NCBI RefSeq assembly: GCF_900102425.1
Contig: NZ_FNBT01000006.1
Location: 223,729-287,728 of the forward strand
Length of the DNA: 64,000 bases
Reading direction: 5' to 3'
From: Blastococcus aurantiacus
GTDB taxonomy: Bacteria; Actinomycetota; Actinomycetes; Mycobacteriales; Geodermatophilaceae
In this document: positions 1 through 8,255 of the stretch, piece by piece
Numbering within the stretch: position 1 is the first letter of the stretch
Layout: each line of letters starts with the position of its first letter
Translations under genes and position numbers: made by a program
The notes under the pieces: generated by a model
Told to the model about the DNA's origin: nothing
Seen by the model: the letters and a program-made list of their open reading frames with translations, nothing else
The model's database searches: none

Positions 1-909
1 CTCGGGTCGTGCCGGCGCGGTGGCGCGCACCCGCTCCGCCAGCCGGGCCATCCGGTCGGCCACCCGGTCGAGCACGGCCTCGTCGAGCTCGCCGGCGGTC
101 ACCGCGGCGACGATCCGCTCGTCGGTGCCGGACGGGGGCATCTCCAGGTCCAGGCCCGCGCGTACGGCCGCGACCCGGTCCTCGACCGCGCCCCAGTCGG
201 ACACGACGACGCCGTCGTAGCCCCACTCGTCCCGCAGCACCTCGGTCAGCAGCCACGGGTGTTCGCTCGCCGGCACGCCGTTGACCCGGTTGTACGCGCT
301 CATGACCATCCAGGGACGCGCCGTCCGGACGACGTGCTCGAACGCGGCGAGGTACACCTCGCGCAGGGCGCGGTCGTCGACGTCCGCGCTCACGCGCATC
401 CGGTCGGTCTCCTGGTTGTTCACCGCGAAGTGCTTGATGCAGGCCGCGACGCCGGCCGACTGGATCCCCTCGACCATGGCGGCGGCGAGCCGGCCGGTCA
501 GGAACGGGTCCTCGGAGAGGTACTCGAAGTTCCGGCCGTTCAGCGGCGACCGCTTGATGTTCATGCCGGGGGCAAGGAGCACGTCGACGTCCAGCGCCCG
601 GGCCTCGGCGCCCAGCGCCGCGCCGACCCGCCGGAGCAGGTCGACGTCCCACGTAGCGCCCAGGCCCACCGCCGGCGGGAAGCAGGTGGCCGGAACGCTC
701 GTACCGATGCCGAGCGCGTCACCTCCGCCGCGCTGACGACGGACGCCGTGCGGACCGTCGGCGAGCACGAGCAGGGGGACGCCGACGGCGGCCGTCGTGT
801 GCCAGGTGCTCGAGCCGGAGGTGAGGGCGGCCCTCTCGGCCAGCTCCGTCGTCACGTCCGCCGCTCCCGGCTCAGGAGAGCCGGAGCGGGGGTGGAGGTC
901 TGCGCTCAT
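1..909 (-). CDS. Glycoside hydrolase family 3 (beta-glucosidase-like), C-terminus off the window
   Basis: Reading leftwards from an ATG at 909, the frame is open to the window edge, giving about 303 residues of a GH3 enzyme. Visible GH3 landmarks are ADGPHGVR near the N-terminus, the block NFEYLSEDP, KHFAVNNQE (substrate-binding Lys-His region) and VVSDWGA, whose Asp is the expected catalytic nucleophile. No signal peptide is visible, so it is probably cytoplasmic and acts on imported glycosides. It diverges from the ABC importer starting at 1048, and a 22-bp palindrome lies between the two. Exact specificity (glucosidase, xylosidase, N-acetylglucosaminidase) cannot be read from this part. 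Confidence 0.93.
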   Translation of the reverse strand, partial: MSADLHPRSGSPEPGAADVTTELAERAALTSGSSTWHTTAAVGVPLLVLADGPHGVRRQRGGGDALGIGTSVPATCFPPAVGLGATWDVDLLRRVGAALGAEARALDVDVLLAPGMNIKRSPLNGRNFEYLSEDPFLTGRLAAAMVEGIQSAGVAACIKHFAVNNQETDRMRVSADVDDRALREVYLAAFEHVVRTARPWMVMSAYNRVNGVPASEHPWLLTEVLRDEWGYDGVVVSDWGAVEDRVAAVRAGLDLEMPPSGTDERIVAAVTAGELDEAVLDRVADRMARLAERVRATAPARPE

Positions 910-956
910 CAGTTCGTCCTCGCCTCTTCGGTCGGGGGTCGTCGCCGCACCGAAGT

Positions 957-978
957 GAATCTACCACTTGGTAGATTC
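957..978. promoter_or_regulatory. Perfect 22-bp palindromic operator between GH3 and the ABC importer
   Basis: Arms GAATCTACCA and TGGTAGATTC are exact inverse complements around a 2-bp CT centre. The site lies in the 138-bp gap between the divergent starts at 909 and 1048. A related site at 8184-8201 has the same ATCTACC and GGTAGATTC half-sites. Symmetry and placement fit a dimeric repressor; the nearby TetR gene at 9289 is the best candidate, but this is inferred. Confidence 0.75.
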
Positions 979-1047
979 CTTGTGTAACGTGCGTCACGGC
1001 GTCCCGGACGGGCGCCCTCCGACGACCACGACGAGGTGTGAGGACCG

Positions 1048-2595
1048 ATGAGAAGGACGCGCAGGATCGCGAGGACCACGGCGGCGGCGGTGGGCGCGGC
1101 ACTGGCCCTGACCTCCTGCTCGGGGGGCGGCACGGAGGCGGACGAGGGGTCGTCGGACAGCGGCACCCTGGCGATCGCCACGATGACGGCCGCGACCAGC
1201 ATGGACCCGGCCAACTCCGGCGGAGGCACGATCCCCTACTTCCAGGCGGTGTACGACACCCTGATCAAGCGCGAGCCGGACGGCACCTACAGCCCGATGC
1301 TCGCCTCCGCCTGGGAGTACGACGAGGCCCGCACCGCCCTGACCCTTACCCTGCGCGACGACGTGACCTTCGACGACGGCACGCCGCTGGACGCCGAGGC
1401 GGTCAAGGCCAACCTGGAGCGGTTCAAGGAGGCCGGCGGCCCCGAGACGGCCCAGTCGCAGGCGGTCGCGTCGGTCGAGGCGCCCGATCCCACCACGGTG
1501 GTCATCCGGCTGTCGGCTCCCGACCCGGCCCTGGTCAACAGCCTCACCGACGCGTTCGGCTTCATCGCCAACCCGGCCGGATTCGGCGCCGAGGAACCGT
1601 TCGCCACGGAACCCGACGGCACCGGCCCCTACGAGCTCGACAGCGACGAGACGGTCATCGGCTCCACCTGGACCTTCGTGCGGAACGAGGACTACTGGGG
1701 CGAGGCCGCGCCGTTCGAGACGATGACGATCAGCGTTTTCGACAACGAGAACGCCATCGTCAACGGCCTGCGGACCGGCCAGCTCAACGCCGCCGTCCTC
1801 CAGGTCGTCGACCAGCAGGTCGCGGCCGAGAGCGACCCGAACCTCACGCTGACCCCGCAGGAGATCGATCTCAAGCTGCTCAACCTCTTCGACCGCAGCG
1901 GCGAGATGGTGCCCGCCCTCGGTGACGCGAGGGTCCGCCAGGCCATCAACCACGCAATCGACCGCGAGACCCTCGTCGAGCAGATCCAGCAGGGCCGCGG
2001 CACGGCGACCGCGCAGCTCTGGGGCGTCAACACGCCCGGCTACGTCGAGGAGCTCGACGACGCCTACGAGTACGACCCCGAGCAGGCTCGCGAGCTGCTG
2101 GCCGAGGCCGGGCACGCCGACGGCTTCGCCTTCTCCCTCGCCCGGCTGCCCGCGCTGGTGCCCGATGCGCTCGCCGCAGCCCTGCAGGCGAACCTCGCCG
2201 ACGTCGGCATCACGCTGACGTGGGAGGACACGGACCAGTCGTCGTTCGTCCAGCGCACGTTCCTCCAGCGCGAGTTCCCCGGCGTGGTGATGAACGGCGG
2301 CCAGCCGGCGCTGGACTGGGCGACGGTCGCGGGGTCGATCCTGCCCGGACTGGTGTCCAACCCCCAGGGGACCACCGATCCGACGATCGAGGAGCTGTCG
2401 GCCGTCGTGCGGTCCGGCGACGAGGCGGCCGCCGAGGACGCGGCCGAGGAGCTCAACCGGTACATCGTCGAGCAGGCGTGGTTCGTTCCGCTCTACCGCA
2501 TGCAGTACATGCACACCACCGACCGCACGGTCACGGTGACGCCGCAGGTCGGGCTCGCCGTCCCGTCGATCTACAACTACCAGCCGGCTTCCTGA
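1048..2595 (+). CDS. ABC transporter substrate-binding lipoprotein, family 5 (peptide/oligosaccharide type)
   Basis: This 515-residue protein begins with a basic n-region, a hydrophobic stretch and the lipobox LTSC, putting the lipid-modified Cys at residue 24, so it is anchored outside the membrane. The body has the SBP_bac_5 pattern (ATMTAATSMDPA, then WEYDEARTALTLTLRDDVTF, FDDGTPLDAEAVKANLERF). A GAGG ribosome site precedes the ATG. Two permease domains and two ATPases follow, then a GH20 gene. In this family ligands can be peptides, nickel or oligosaccharides; flanking GH3 and GH20 genes favour an N-acetylhexosamine-containing or other beta-linked glycan (inference). Confidence 0.93.
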   Translation: MRRTRRIARTTAAAVGAALALTSCSGGGTEADEGSSDSGTLAIATMTAATSMDPANSGGGTIPYFQAVYDTLIKREPDGTYSPMLASAWEYDEARTALTLTLRDDVTFDDGTPLDAEAVKANLERFKEAGGPETAQSQAVASVEAPDPTTVVIRLSAPDPALVNSLTDAFGFIANPAGFGAEEPFATEPDGTGPYELDSDETVIGSTWTFVRNEDYWGEAAPFETMTISVFDNENAIVNGLRTGQLNAAVLQVVDQQVAAESDPNLTLTPQEIDLKLLNLFDRSGEMVPALGDARVRQAINHAIDRETLVEQIQQGRGTATAQLWGVNTPGYVEELDDAYEYDPEQARELLAEAGHADGFAFSLARLPALVPDALAAALQANLADVGITLTWEDTDQSSFVQRTFLQREFPGVVMNGGQPALDWATVAGSILPGLVSNPQGTTDPTIEELSAVVRSGDEAAAEDAAEELNRYIVEQAWFVPLYRMQYMHTTDRTVTVTPQVGLAVPSIYNYQPAS

Positions 2596-2656
2596 CGGAC
2601 AGTCGTGGCCCCCTCCTCCGGCGGAGGGCCACGGCCGGTGGAGAGGATCCAGGGAC

Positions 2657-3598
2657 GTGCTCTTCTACGTCGTCCGCCGAGCGGCAGCGGGCGTGCTCCT
2701 GCTGCTGGTCATCTCGTTCCTGACCTTCGTCCTGCTGTCCCTGCCGGGACAGGACGTCGGTCGCACCCTGCTCGGGCTCAACGCCAGCGAGCAGGCGGTG
2801 GCCGCCAAGAACTCCCAGCTCGGCATCGACCGGTCCGTGCTGGCGCAGTACGGCGACTGGCTGTCCGGCGCCGTCCGCGGGGATCTCGGCACCTCCTGGT
2901 TCACCAGCGAGGACGTCTGGACCGCGATCGGCAACCGGTTGCCGGTCACGCTCAGCATCATGGTCGGCGTCACGCTGGTCACCGGCGTCCTGTCCTTCGG
3001 GCTCGGCGTCTGGGCCGGGGTGCGGCGCGGTGCCGTCGACCGCTTCGTCCAGGTGTTCGGCGTCGCGGGCTACGCCCTGCCGGGGTTCCTCGTGACGCTG
3101 GTGCTCGTGCTGGTCTTCGCGGTGGAGCTCGGTTGGTTCCCCGCGATCGGGTACGTCCCGCTCACCGACTCGGTCGGCGGCTGGCTGTCCACGATCACCC
3201 TGCCCATCATCGCGCTGTCCATCGGGTCCGTCGCCGGGATGGCCCAGCAGGTGCGGTCCTCGGTCATCGAGGTGATGCGCCAGGACTACGTGCGCACCCT
3301 GGTCTCGCGCGGGCTCCCGATGCGCTCGGTCCTGTTCCGCCACGTGCTGCGCAACGCCTCCGCGCCGGCACTCACGGTGCTCGGCCTGCAGTTCGTCGGG
3401 TTGCTCGGCGGAGCGGTGCTGGTCGAGCAGATCTTCGGGCTGCCCGGCATCGGCGCCATGACCGTCTCCTACACGACGCGTGGCGACGTCCCGATCATCA
3501 TGGGTCTGCTCATGGTGAGCGTCGTCGGGGTGGTCGTCATCAACCTCTTCGTCGACATCGCGATCGGCCTGCTGAACCCGAAGGCGAGGGTCGCGTGA
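2657..3598 (+). CDS. ABC transporter permease, DppB/OppB type
   Basis: A 313-residue integral membrane protein starting at GTG 2657, with the DppB-type N-terminus (FYVVRRAAAGVLLLLVISF), a large periplasmic loop and about six transmembrane segments. The cytoplasmic EAA-like loop (VIEVMRQDYVRTLVSRGLP) contacts the ATPase. Its stop codon overlaps the next start in GTGA, so translation is coupled to the fused permease-ATPase. It forms the import channel with that protein's N-terminal half. Confidence 0.95.
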   Translation: MLFYVVRRAAAGVLLLLVISFLTFVLLSLPGQDVGRTLLGLNASEQAVAAKNSQLGIDRSVLAQYGDWLSGAVRGDLGTSWFTSEDVWTAIGNRLPVTLSIMVGVTLVTGVLSFGLGVWAGVRRGAVDRFVQVFGVAGYALPGFLVTLVLVLVFAVELGWFPAIGYVPLTDSVGGWLSTITLPIIALSIGSVAGMAQQVRSSVIEVMRQDYVRTLVSRGLPMRSVLFRHVLRNASAPALTVLGLQFVGLLGGAVLVEQIFGLPGIGAMTVSYTTRGDVPIIMGLLMVSVVGVVVINLFVDIAIGLLNPKARVA

Positions 3599-5397
3599 CC
3601 GAGAGCCTGCCGGCGCTGACCGAGCCGGCCGGCGCAGCTGCCCCGCACGTACCGGCCGTCCGGCGAGGCGCGTTCCGCCGGCTGGTGCGCAATCCGCTCG
3701 GACTGGTCGCGGCCGTCGTCCTGCTCGTCGTCGTCGTGGGCGCGGCCGCCGCGCCCTGGCTGACCACCCACGCACCTGACGCGGCCGACCTGCGCAGCGC
3801 CTTCGGGCCGTCCGCGCCCGGACATCCTCTCGGCCTCGACTCGGCCGGCCGGGACATCTGGAGCCGCCTGCTCTTCGGCGCGCGCAACACCCTCGGCGGG
3901 GCGTTGCTCGCGCTCGCGGTCGCGATGGTTCTCGGGATCCCCGCCGGACTGGTCGCCGGCTACGCCGGCCGATGGTTCGACGCCGTGTCGGGCTGGGTCG
4001 TGAACCTGCTCATGGCGCTGCCCGCGATGATCGTGCTCCTGGCCGCCCGGGCCATCATCGGTCCCACGGTGTGGGCGCTGATGATCATCCTCGGCGTGCT
4101 CGCCGCGCCCAGCTTCTTCCGGCTGGTCCGCGGCATCGTGGTCAACGTCCGGCACGAGCTCTACGTCGACTCCGCCAGGGTCTCGGGGCTGCCGCCCTGG
4201 CGCATCATCGGTCGGCACGTGCTCGTGGTGGTCCGAGCGCCGATCATCATCCAGATCTCCCTCGTCGCCGGCGTGGCCCTCGGCCTGCAGGCCGGGCTCG
4301 AGTTCATCGGCGTCGGCTCCAGCAGCGACCTGCCCACCTGGGGCGGGATGCTCAACGAGGGGTTCCAGTTCGTCCAGCGGGACCGGACGCTGCTGCTCTG
4401 GCCGGGTCTGGCCCTGGGGCTGACCAGCGCCGCACTGGTACTGCTCGGAGCCGCGCTGCGCGACGTCCTGGAGGACCGGGGGACCGATCCGGTGGTACGC
4501 CGCCGGGACCGGGCCGCGCAGCGCGCGGTCGCCCCGGCAGTCCTCGACGGCAAGGCGGAGCGCTCCCCGCTGCTGTCCATCCGGTCGCTGGCGGTCAGCT
4601 ACGCGCTGCCGGACGGATCGCAGCGCGAGGTCGTGCACGAGGTGGATCTCGACGTGCGCCCGGGCGAGGTCGTCGGGCTGGTCGGCGAGTCCGGCTCGGG
4701 CAAGACCCAGACCGCGTTCTCGGCGCTGGGGATCCTTCCCTCCGGCGGCCGGGTGTCCCGCGGGTCGATCCAGGTCGACGGGCAGGAAGTGGTGGGCCTG
4801 TCCGCCGCCTCGTGGCGGCAGCTGCGCTCGCACGTCGTGTCGTACGTCCCGCAGGAACCCATGAGCAACCTCGACCCGTCGTTCACGGTCGGTTCCCAGC
4901 TCGTGGAGCCGATCCGCGCCGCCACCGGCGCGTCACGGGCGCAGGCGCGGGAGCGCGCCCTGGGGCTGCTGCGGTCGGTGGAGATCGAGGATCCGGAGCG
5001 CACCTTCCGGGCGTATCCGCACGAGATCTCCGGCGGCATGGCCCAGCGGGTGCTCCTGGCGGGCGCGATGGCCTGCAACCCGCGGCTGCTCATCGCCGAC
5101 GAGCCGACGACCGCCCTCGACGTCACCGTCCAGGCCGAGGTGCTGGAGGTGCTGCGCCGCCTCCAGCAGGAGCGGGGTCTCGGTGTCCTGCTGGTCACCC
5201 ACAGCCTCGGCGTCGTCGCCGACCTCTGCGACACCGTCGCGGTCATGCAGGACGGACGGATCGTCGAGAGCGGCCCGGTGGACCAGGTGCTCACCGCGCC
5301 GCGCGAGGAGTACACCCGCCGGCTGCTGGCCGCGGTGCTCGACGAGGGGCAGCCACCGACCGTGGCGGCCGGTCGGGCCGACGAGGGGGAACGATGA
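3595..5397 (+). CDS. Fused ABC permease (DppC type) and ATPase (DppD type)
   Basis: One 600-residue frame carries two normally separate subunits. Residues about 1-300 are a DppC-like permease (HPLGLDSAGRDIWSRLLFGAR, then an EAA loop VDSARVSGLPPWRIIGRHVL). After a charged linker near residue 305-320, an oligopeptide-type ATPase begins: Walker A GESGSGKT near residue 364, Q-loop, signature ISGGMAQRV near 477, Walker B LLIADEPTTALD. The start GTG at 3595 overlaps the upstream stop by 4 bp, and the stop overlaps the next ATG by 4 bp. No stop or frameshift interrupts the linker. Such DppCD fusions are known in actinobacteria. Confidence 0.94.
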   Translation: MTESLPALTEPAGAAAPHVPAVRRGAFRRLVRNPLGLVAAVVLLVVVVGAAAAPWLTTHAPDAADLRSAFGPSAPGHPLGLDSAGRDIWSRLLFGARNTLGGALLALAVAMVLGIPAGLVAGYAGRWFDAVSGWVVNLLMALPAMIVLLAARAIIGPTVWALMIILGVLAAPSFFRLVRGIVVNVRHELYVDSARVSGLPPWRIIGRHVLVVVRAPIIIQISLVAGVALGLQAGLEFIGVGSSSDLPTWGGMLNEGFQFVQRDRTLLLWPGLALGLTSAALVLLGAALRDVLEDRGTDPVVRRRDRAAQRAVAPAVLDGKAERSPLLSIRSLAVSYALPDGSQREVVHEVDLDVRPGEVVGLVGESGSGKTQTAFSALGILPSGGRVSRGSIQVDGQEVVGLSAASWRQLRSHVVSYVPQEPMSNLDPSFTVGSQLVEPIRAATGASRAQARERALGLLRSVEIEDPERTFRAYPHEISGGMAQRVLLAGAMACNPRLLIADEPTTALDVTVQAEVLEVLRRLQQERGLGVLLVTHSLGVVADLCDTVAVMQDGRIVESGPVDQVLTAPREEYTRRLLAAVLDEGQPPTVAAGRADEGER

Positions 5398-6230
5398 GCG
5401 AGCCGCTGCTGTCGGTCGAGGGCCTGCGGGTGTCGTTCCCCGGCAAGGGATGGCGCGCGCCGGAGCACGAGGTCCTGCACGGCGTCGACCTGCACATCGA
5501 GGCCGGCCGGACCCACGGCCTGGTGGGTGGATCCGGCTCGGGCAAGACCACCATCGGCCGGGCGATCCTCGGGCTGGTGCCCGTGGCCGGTGGGTCGATC
5601 ACCTTCGACGGGCGCCCGATCCACGCGGCCGGGGCCCGGCAGCGTCGCCGGCTCAGCCGCGACATCCAGGTGATCTTCCAGGACCCCTTCACCTCCCTGA
5701 ACCCGTCGATGACCATCGGCGACACCCTCGCCGAACCACTGCTGGCCCAGCGTCTCTCCTCCAGGGAGGCCCGCTCCCGCGTGGCCGGGCTGCTCGACGA
5801 CGTGGCGCTGCCGGCCGACGCGATGGACCGGCTCCCGCGCGAGTTCTCCGGCGGCCAGCGCCAGCGGATCGCGATCGCCCGGGCGCTGGCCATCGGGCCG
5901 CGGCTGATCGTGTGCGACGAACCCGTCTCGGCGCTCGACCTGACCACCCAGCGCACGGTCCTGGACCTGCTGCAGGAGGTCCAGCGCACGACCGGCGTGG
6001 CCTACCTGTTCGTCTCCCACGACCTGGCCGTCGTCCGCCACGTCAGCGACGTCGTGTCGGTGATCCGGCGCGGGGAGATCGTCGAGTCGGGGACGGCGGT
6101 CCAGGTCACCGAGCGGCCGCAGCACCCCTACACGCGCCGGCTCCTGCTCTCCGCCCCGGTTGCCGACCCCGCCGCCCAGCGGGTGCGGCGCGAGGCCTAC
6201 CGGCGCGAGTTCGCCGGGACGGAGGCGTGA
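5394..6230 (+). CDS. ABC transporter ATPase, DppF/OppF type
   Basis: A 278-residue ATPase, the second nucleotide-binding subunit of the importer. It has Walker A GGSGSGKTT, Q-loop VIFQDPFTSLNPS, signature FSGGQRQRIAIARAL and Walker B LIVCDEPVSALDL, ending in the oligopeptide-transporter C-terminal motif region (HPYTRRLLLSAP). ATGA overlap with the fused permease-ATPase gene indicates translational coupling. It would dimerise with the ATPase half of that fusion. Confidence 0.95.
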   Translation: MSEPLLSVEGLRVSFPGKGWRAPEHEVLHGVDLHIEAGRTHGLVGGSGSGKTTIGRAILGLVPVAGGSITFDGRPIHAAGARQRRRLSRDIQVIFQDPFTSLNPSMTIGDTLAEPLLAQRLSSREARSRVAGLLDDVALPADAMDRLPREFSGGQRQRIAIARALAIGPRLIVCDEPVSALDLTTQRTVLDLLQEVQRTTGVAYLFVSHDLAVVRHVSDVVSVIRRGEIVESGTAVQVTERPQHPYTRRLLLSAPVADPAAQRVRREAYRREFAGTEA

Positions 6231-6232
6231 CC

Positions 6233-7786
6233 GTGCCGCCGATCGTGCCCGCACCGCAGCGGCTGACGGCGTCCGGCGACACGCGCGCGATCGGGGAGGC
6301 CCTGCTGGTCACCGGCGACGAGGAGGTCCGCGAGGTCGTCGAGGTGCTCGGCCGGCTGGCGCCGGGCTGGGCTGGGCTGGAGCTGCGGTGGGTGGACGAC
6401 GACGCGTCGGCCGACGTGCTCGTGCGGCTGGGCCCGCCCGACCTCGCGCCCGACCTGCCCGAGCCCTCCGGTCCGGACCCCAGCGGCGGCACGTCCGGGG
6501 ACGAGCGGTACTCGGTCGCGCCCGTCGACGGGCGCCTGGTGCTGCGGGGCGCGTCGCCGCACGGCGCCTTCCGAGGGCTGACCACCGTGCTGCAGGCGGC
6601 CGCCGGCACCGAGCTACCGCTGTTCGCGGCCGCCGACGCGCCCCGCACGCGGTGGCGGGGGCTGTCCCTCGACGTCGCCCGGTTCTTCCTGCCCCCGGCG
6701 CAGATCGAGAAGGTCATCGACCTGATGGCGCTCTACCGGCTCGACGTCCTGCACCTCCACCTGACCGACTCGCAGGCCTGGCGGCTCGAGCTCGCGGACC
6801 GGCCGGCGCTCACCGGCCCCGACGTCGGGTCCCCGGGGCACTACACCGCCGACGACCTCGCCGGGCTGGTCGCGTACGCAGCGCGGCGGTTCGTCACCGT
6901 CGTCCCGGAGATCGACCTGCCGGGTCACGTGCTCGCGGCCTTGCGCGCCCATCCGGAGCTGCGCGGGGGCGTCCCGCCGCTGCACCCGCTCCTCGGGCAC
7001 CTGAGCCCGTCCGTGCCGGCGGCCATGGCCTTTGCGCGGGAGGCGGTGGAGGCGCTGGTCGGGGTCTCGCCGTCGCCGTACGTGCACGTGGGCGGCGACG
7101 AGGCCTTCGGCATGCCCGACGAGGAGTACGTCGCGTTCGTGCGCGTGGTGCACGGCTGGGTCCGGGAGGCGGGCAAGCGCCCGGTGGCCTGGCAGGAGGC
7201 CTCCCGGGCACGGGCCTTCGGTCCCGGGGACGTGCTGCAGCTGTGGATCGCGCCGTCCGACGCGCCGCGGGAGGACCGGGTGCGGGCGGCCGCGCCGGCC
7301 GACCTGGCGCACCTCGTCGACGCCTTCCTGGCCACGTTCCGCGAGGCGCCCGGCGACCTCGGCCGGGCCCTCGAGGACGGCGCCGCGGTCCTGCTGTCGC
7401 CGAGCCTGCCGTTCTACCTCGACCGCCGGTACGCCGAACCCAGCACGGATCCGGCGCAGACCGCGGACCTGACCCGGCTCGGGCACGCCGGCTACCCCCG
7501 GGCGCGCACGAGCGACCTGTCGGCCTGGAGCCCCGACGACGTCGGTGGCCTCGACCCGGCGGCCGTCGCCGGCATGGAGGCCGCGATCTGGGCCGAGTCG
7601 ATCGAGTCCTTCGACGACCTGGCGATGCTCCTCCTGCCCCGGCTCCCGGTCCTCGCCGAGCTCATGTGGACCGGCCCCCGGCGCCCGTGGCCGGACCTGG
7701 CCACCCGGTTGCGCCCGCACGCGGCGGCGTGGACCCGTTCGGGCTTCGGCGCCTACTACCGCTCCGCGGACCTCTTCCCCGCCTGA
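6233..7786 (+). CDS. Beta-N-acetylhexosaminidase, GH20 family
   Basis: About 517 residues. A non-catalytic N-terminal domain (to about residue 135) precedes a GH20 barrel with RWRGLSLDVARFFLP, LHLHLTDSQAWRLE, PEIDLPGH and YVHVGGDEAFG near residue 286, where the Asp-Glu pair is the substrate-assisted catalytic dyad. There is no signal peptide, so it should cleave terminal GlcNAc/GalNAc from imported oligosaccharides. I start it at GTG 6233 because GGAGG at 6221-6225 is well spaced for it; a GTG at 6227 overlapping the upstream stop is the alternative. It is the last gene of the importer operon and converges on the SGNH remnant. Confidence 0.93.
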   Translation: MPPIVPAPQRLTASGDTRAIGEALLVTGDEEVREVVEVLGRLAPGWAGLELRWVDDDASADVLVRLGPPDLAPDLPEPSGPDPSGGTSGDERYSVAPVDGRLVLRGASPHGAFRGLTTVLQAAAGTELPLFAAADAPRTRWRGLSLDVARFFLPPAQIEKVIDLMALYRLDVLHLHLTDSQAWRLELADRPALTGPDVGSPGHYTADDLAGLVAYAARRFVTVVPEIDLPGHVLAALRAHPELRGGVPPLHPLLGHLSPSVPAAMAFAREAVEALVGVSPSPYVHVGGDEAFGMPDEEYVAFVRVVHGWVREAGKRPVAWQEASRARAFGPGDVLQLWIAPSDAPREDRVRAAAPADLAHLVDAFLATFREAPGDLGRALEDGAAVLLSPSLPFYLDRRYAEPSTDPAQTADLTRLGHAGYPRARTSDLSAWSPDDVGGLDPAAVAGMEAAIWAESIESFDDLAMLLLPRLPVLAELMWTGPRRPWPDLATRLRPHAAAWTRSGFGAYYRSADLFPA

Positions 7787-8192
7787 GCGCCCTGACTGCG
7801 GACGCCCGGCAGCGAGCCGGGGCTCACCGCCGCACGCAGGGCCGCGGGGAAACGGTCCGCGATCAGATCCGTCCCCGCCTGGTCCGGGTGCAGGTCGTCG
7901 CCGAGCAGCCCGACCGGCCCGTCCACGACCGTCACCTGCGGCGGCACGACCAGGTCTCCGAGGCGGACGGTGAGCGCGTGCAGCCGGATCGTCACCCGCC
8001 CCGCCCCGTGCCCGAGCGCGGCCGGATGCGCACGCCGGCGGGGGTCTGCGCAGCCCACCGCAGGTCCGGCCGGTCGTGCTGGCGCGCGGCCCAGGCCGGC
8101 AGCCGGAGCGGGACGATCCCACCGTGCGGACCGGCCTCGTGTGCCAGGTGCCCGACCAGGTAGGCCTCGAGCCCGGACGCGTTATCTACCAT
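7756..8192 (-). pseudogene. Remnant of an SGNH/GDSL hydrolase, frameshifted and internally deleted
   Basis: From ATG 8192 the first frame reads an N-terminal sandwich domain typical of actinobacterial SGNH hydrolases (GGIVPLRLPAW, then AAQTPAGVRIRP) and stops after about 66 residues. One nucleotide out of frame, near 8020, the same domain continues (GRVTIRLHALTVRLGDLVVP) and then jumps straight to a C-terminal SGNH ending, DDLHPDQAG followed by LIADRFPAAL. The GDS nucleophile block and most of the catalytic core are absent. The frameshift could be a sequencing error, but the missing core is hundreds of base pairs, so the gene looks dead. Its start codon lies inside the palindrome at 8184-8201. 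Confidence 0.6.
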
Positions 8193-8201
8193 GCGGTAGA
8201 T
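8184..8201. promoter_or_regulatory. Second copy of the GH3-locus operator
   Basis: ATCTACC and GGTAGAT form 7-bp perfect arms around ATGC. The right half, GGTAGATTC, matches the right arm of the 957-978 site exactly. The site covers the start codon of the SGNH remnant and lies 55 bp upstream of the esterase start at 8256, so one bound dimer could block both directions. Confidence 0.65.
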
Positions 8202-8255
8202 TCTACGGTGGTCCGCCCTGCCGGGTCGCCCGTCCGAGCCGCCCCGGAGGTCGCC

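Noticed and set aside
2531..3775. Long minus-strand frames opposite the ABC permease genes (and many similar ones elsewhere)
   Set aside because: They are high-GC shadow frames rich in Arg, Ala, Asp and His with no domain features, opposite well-supported genes.
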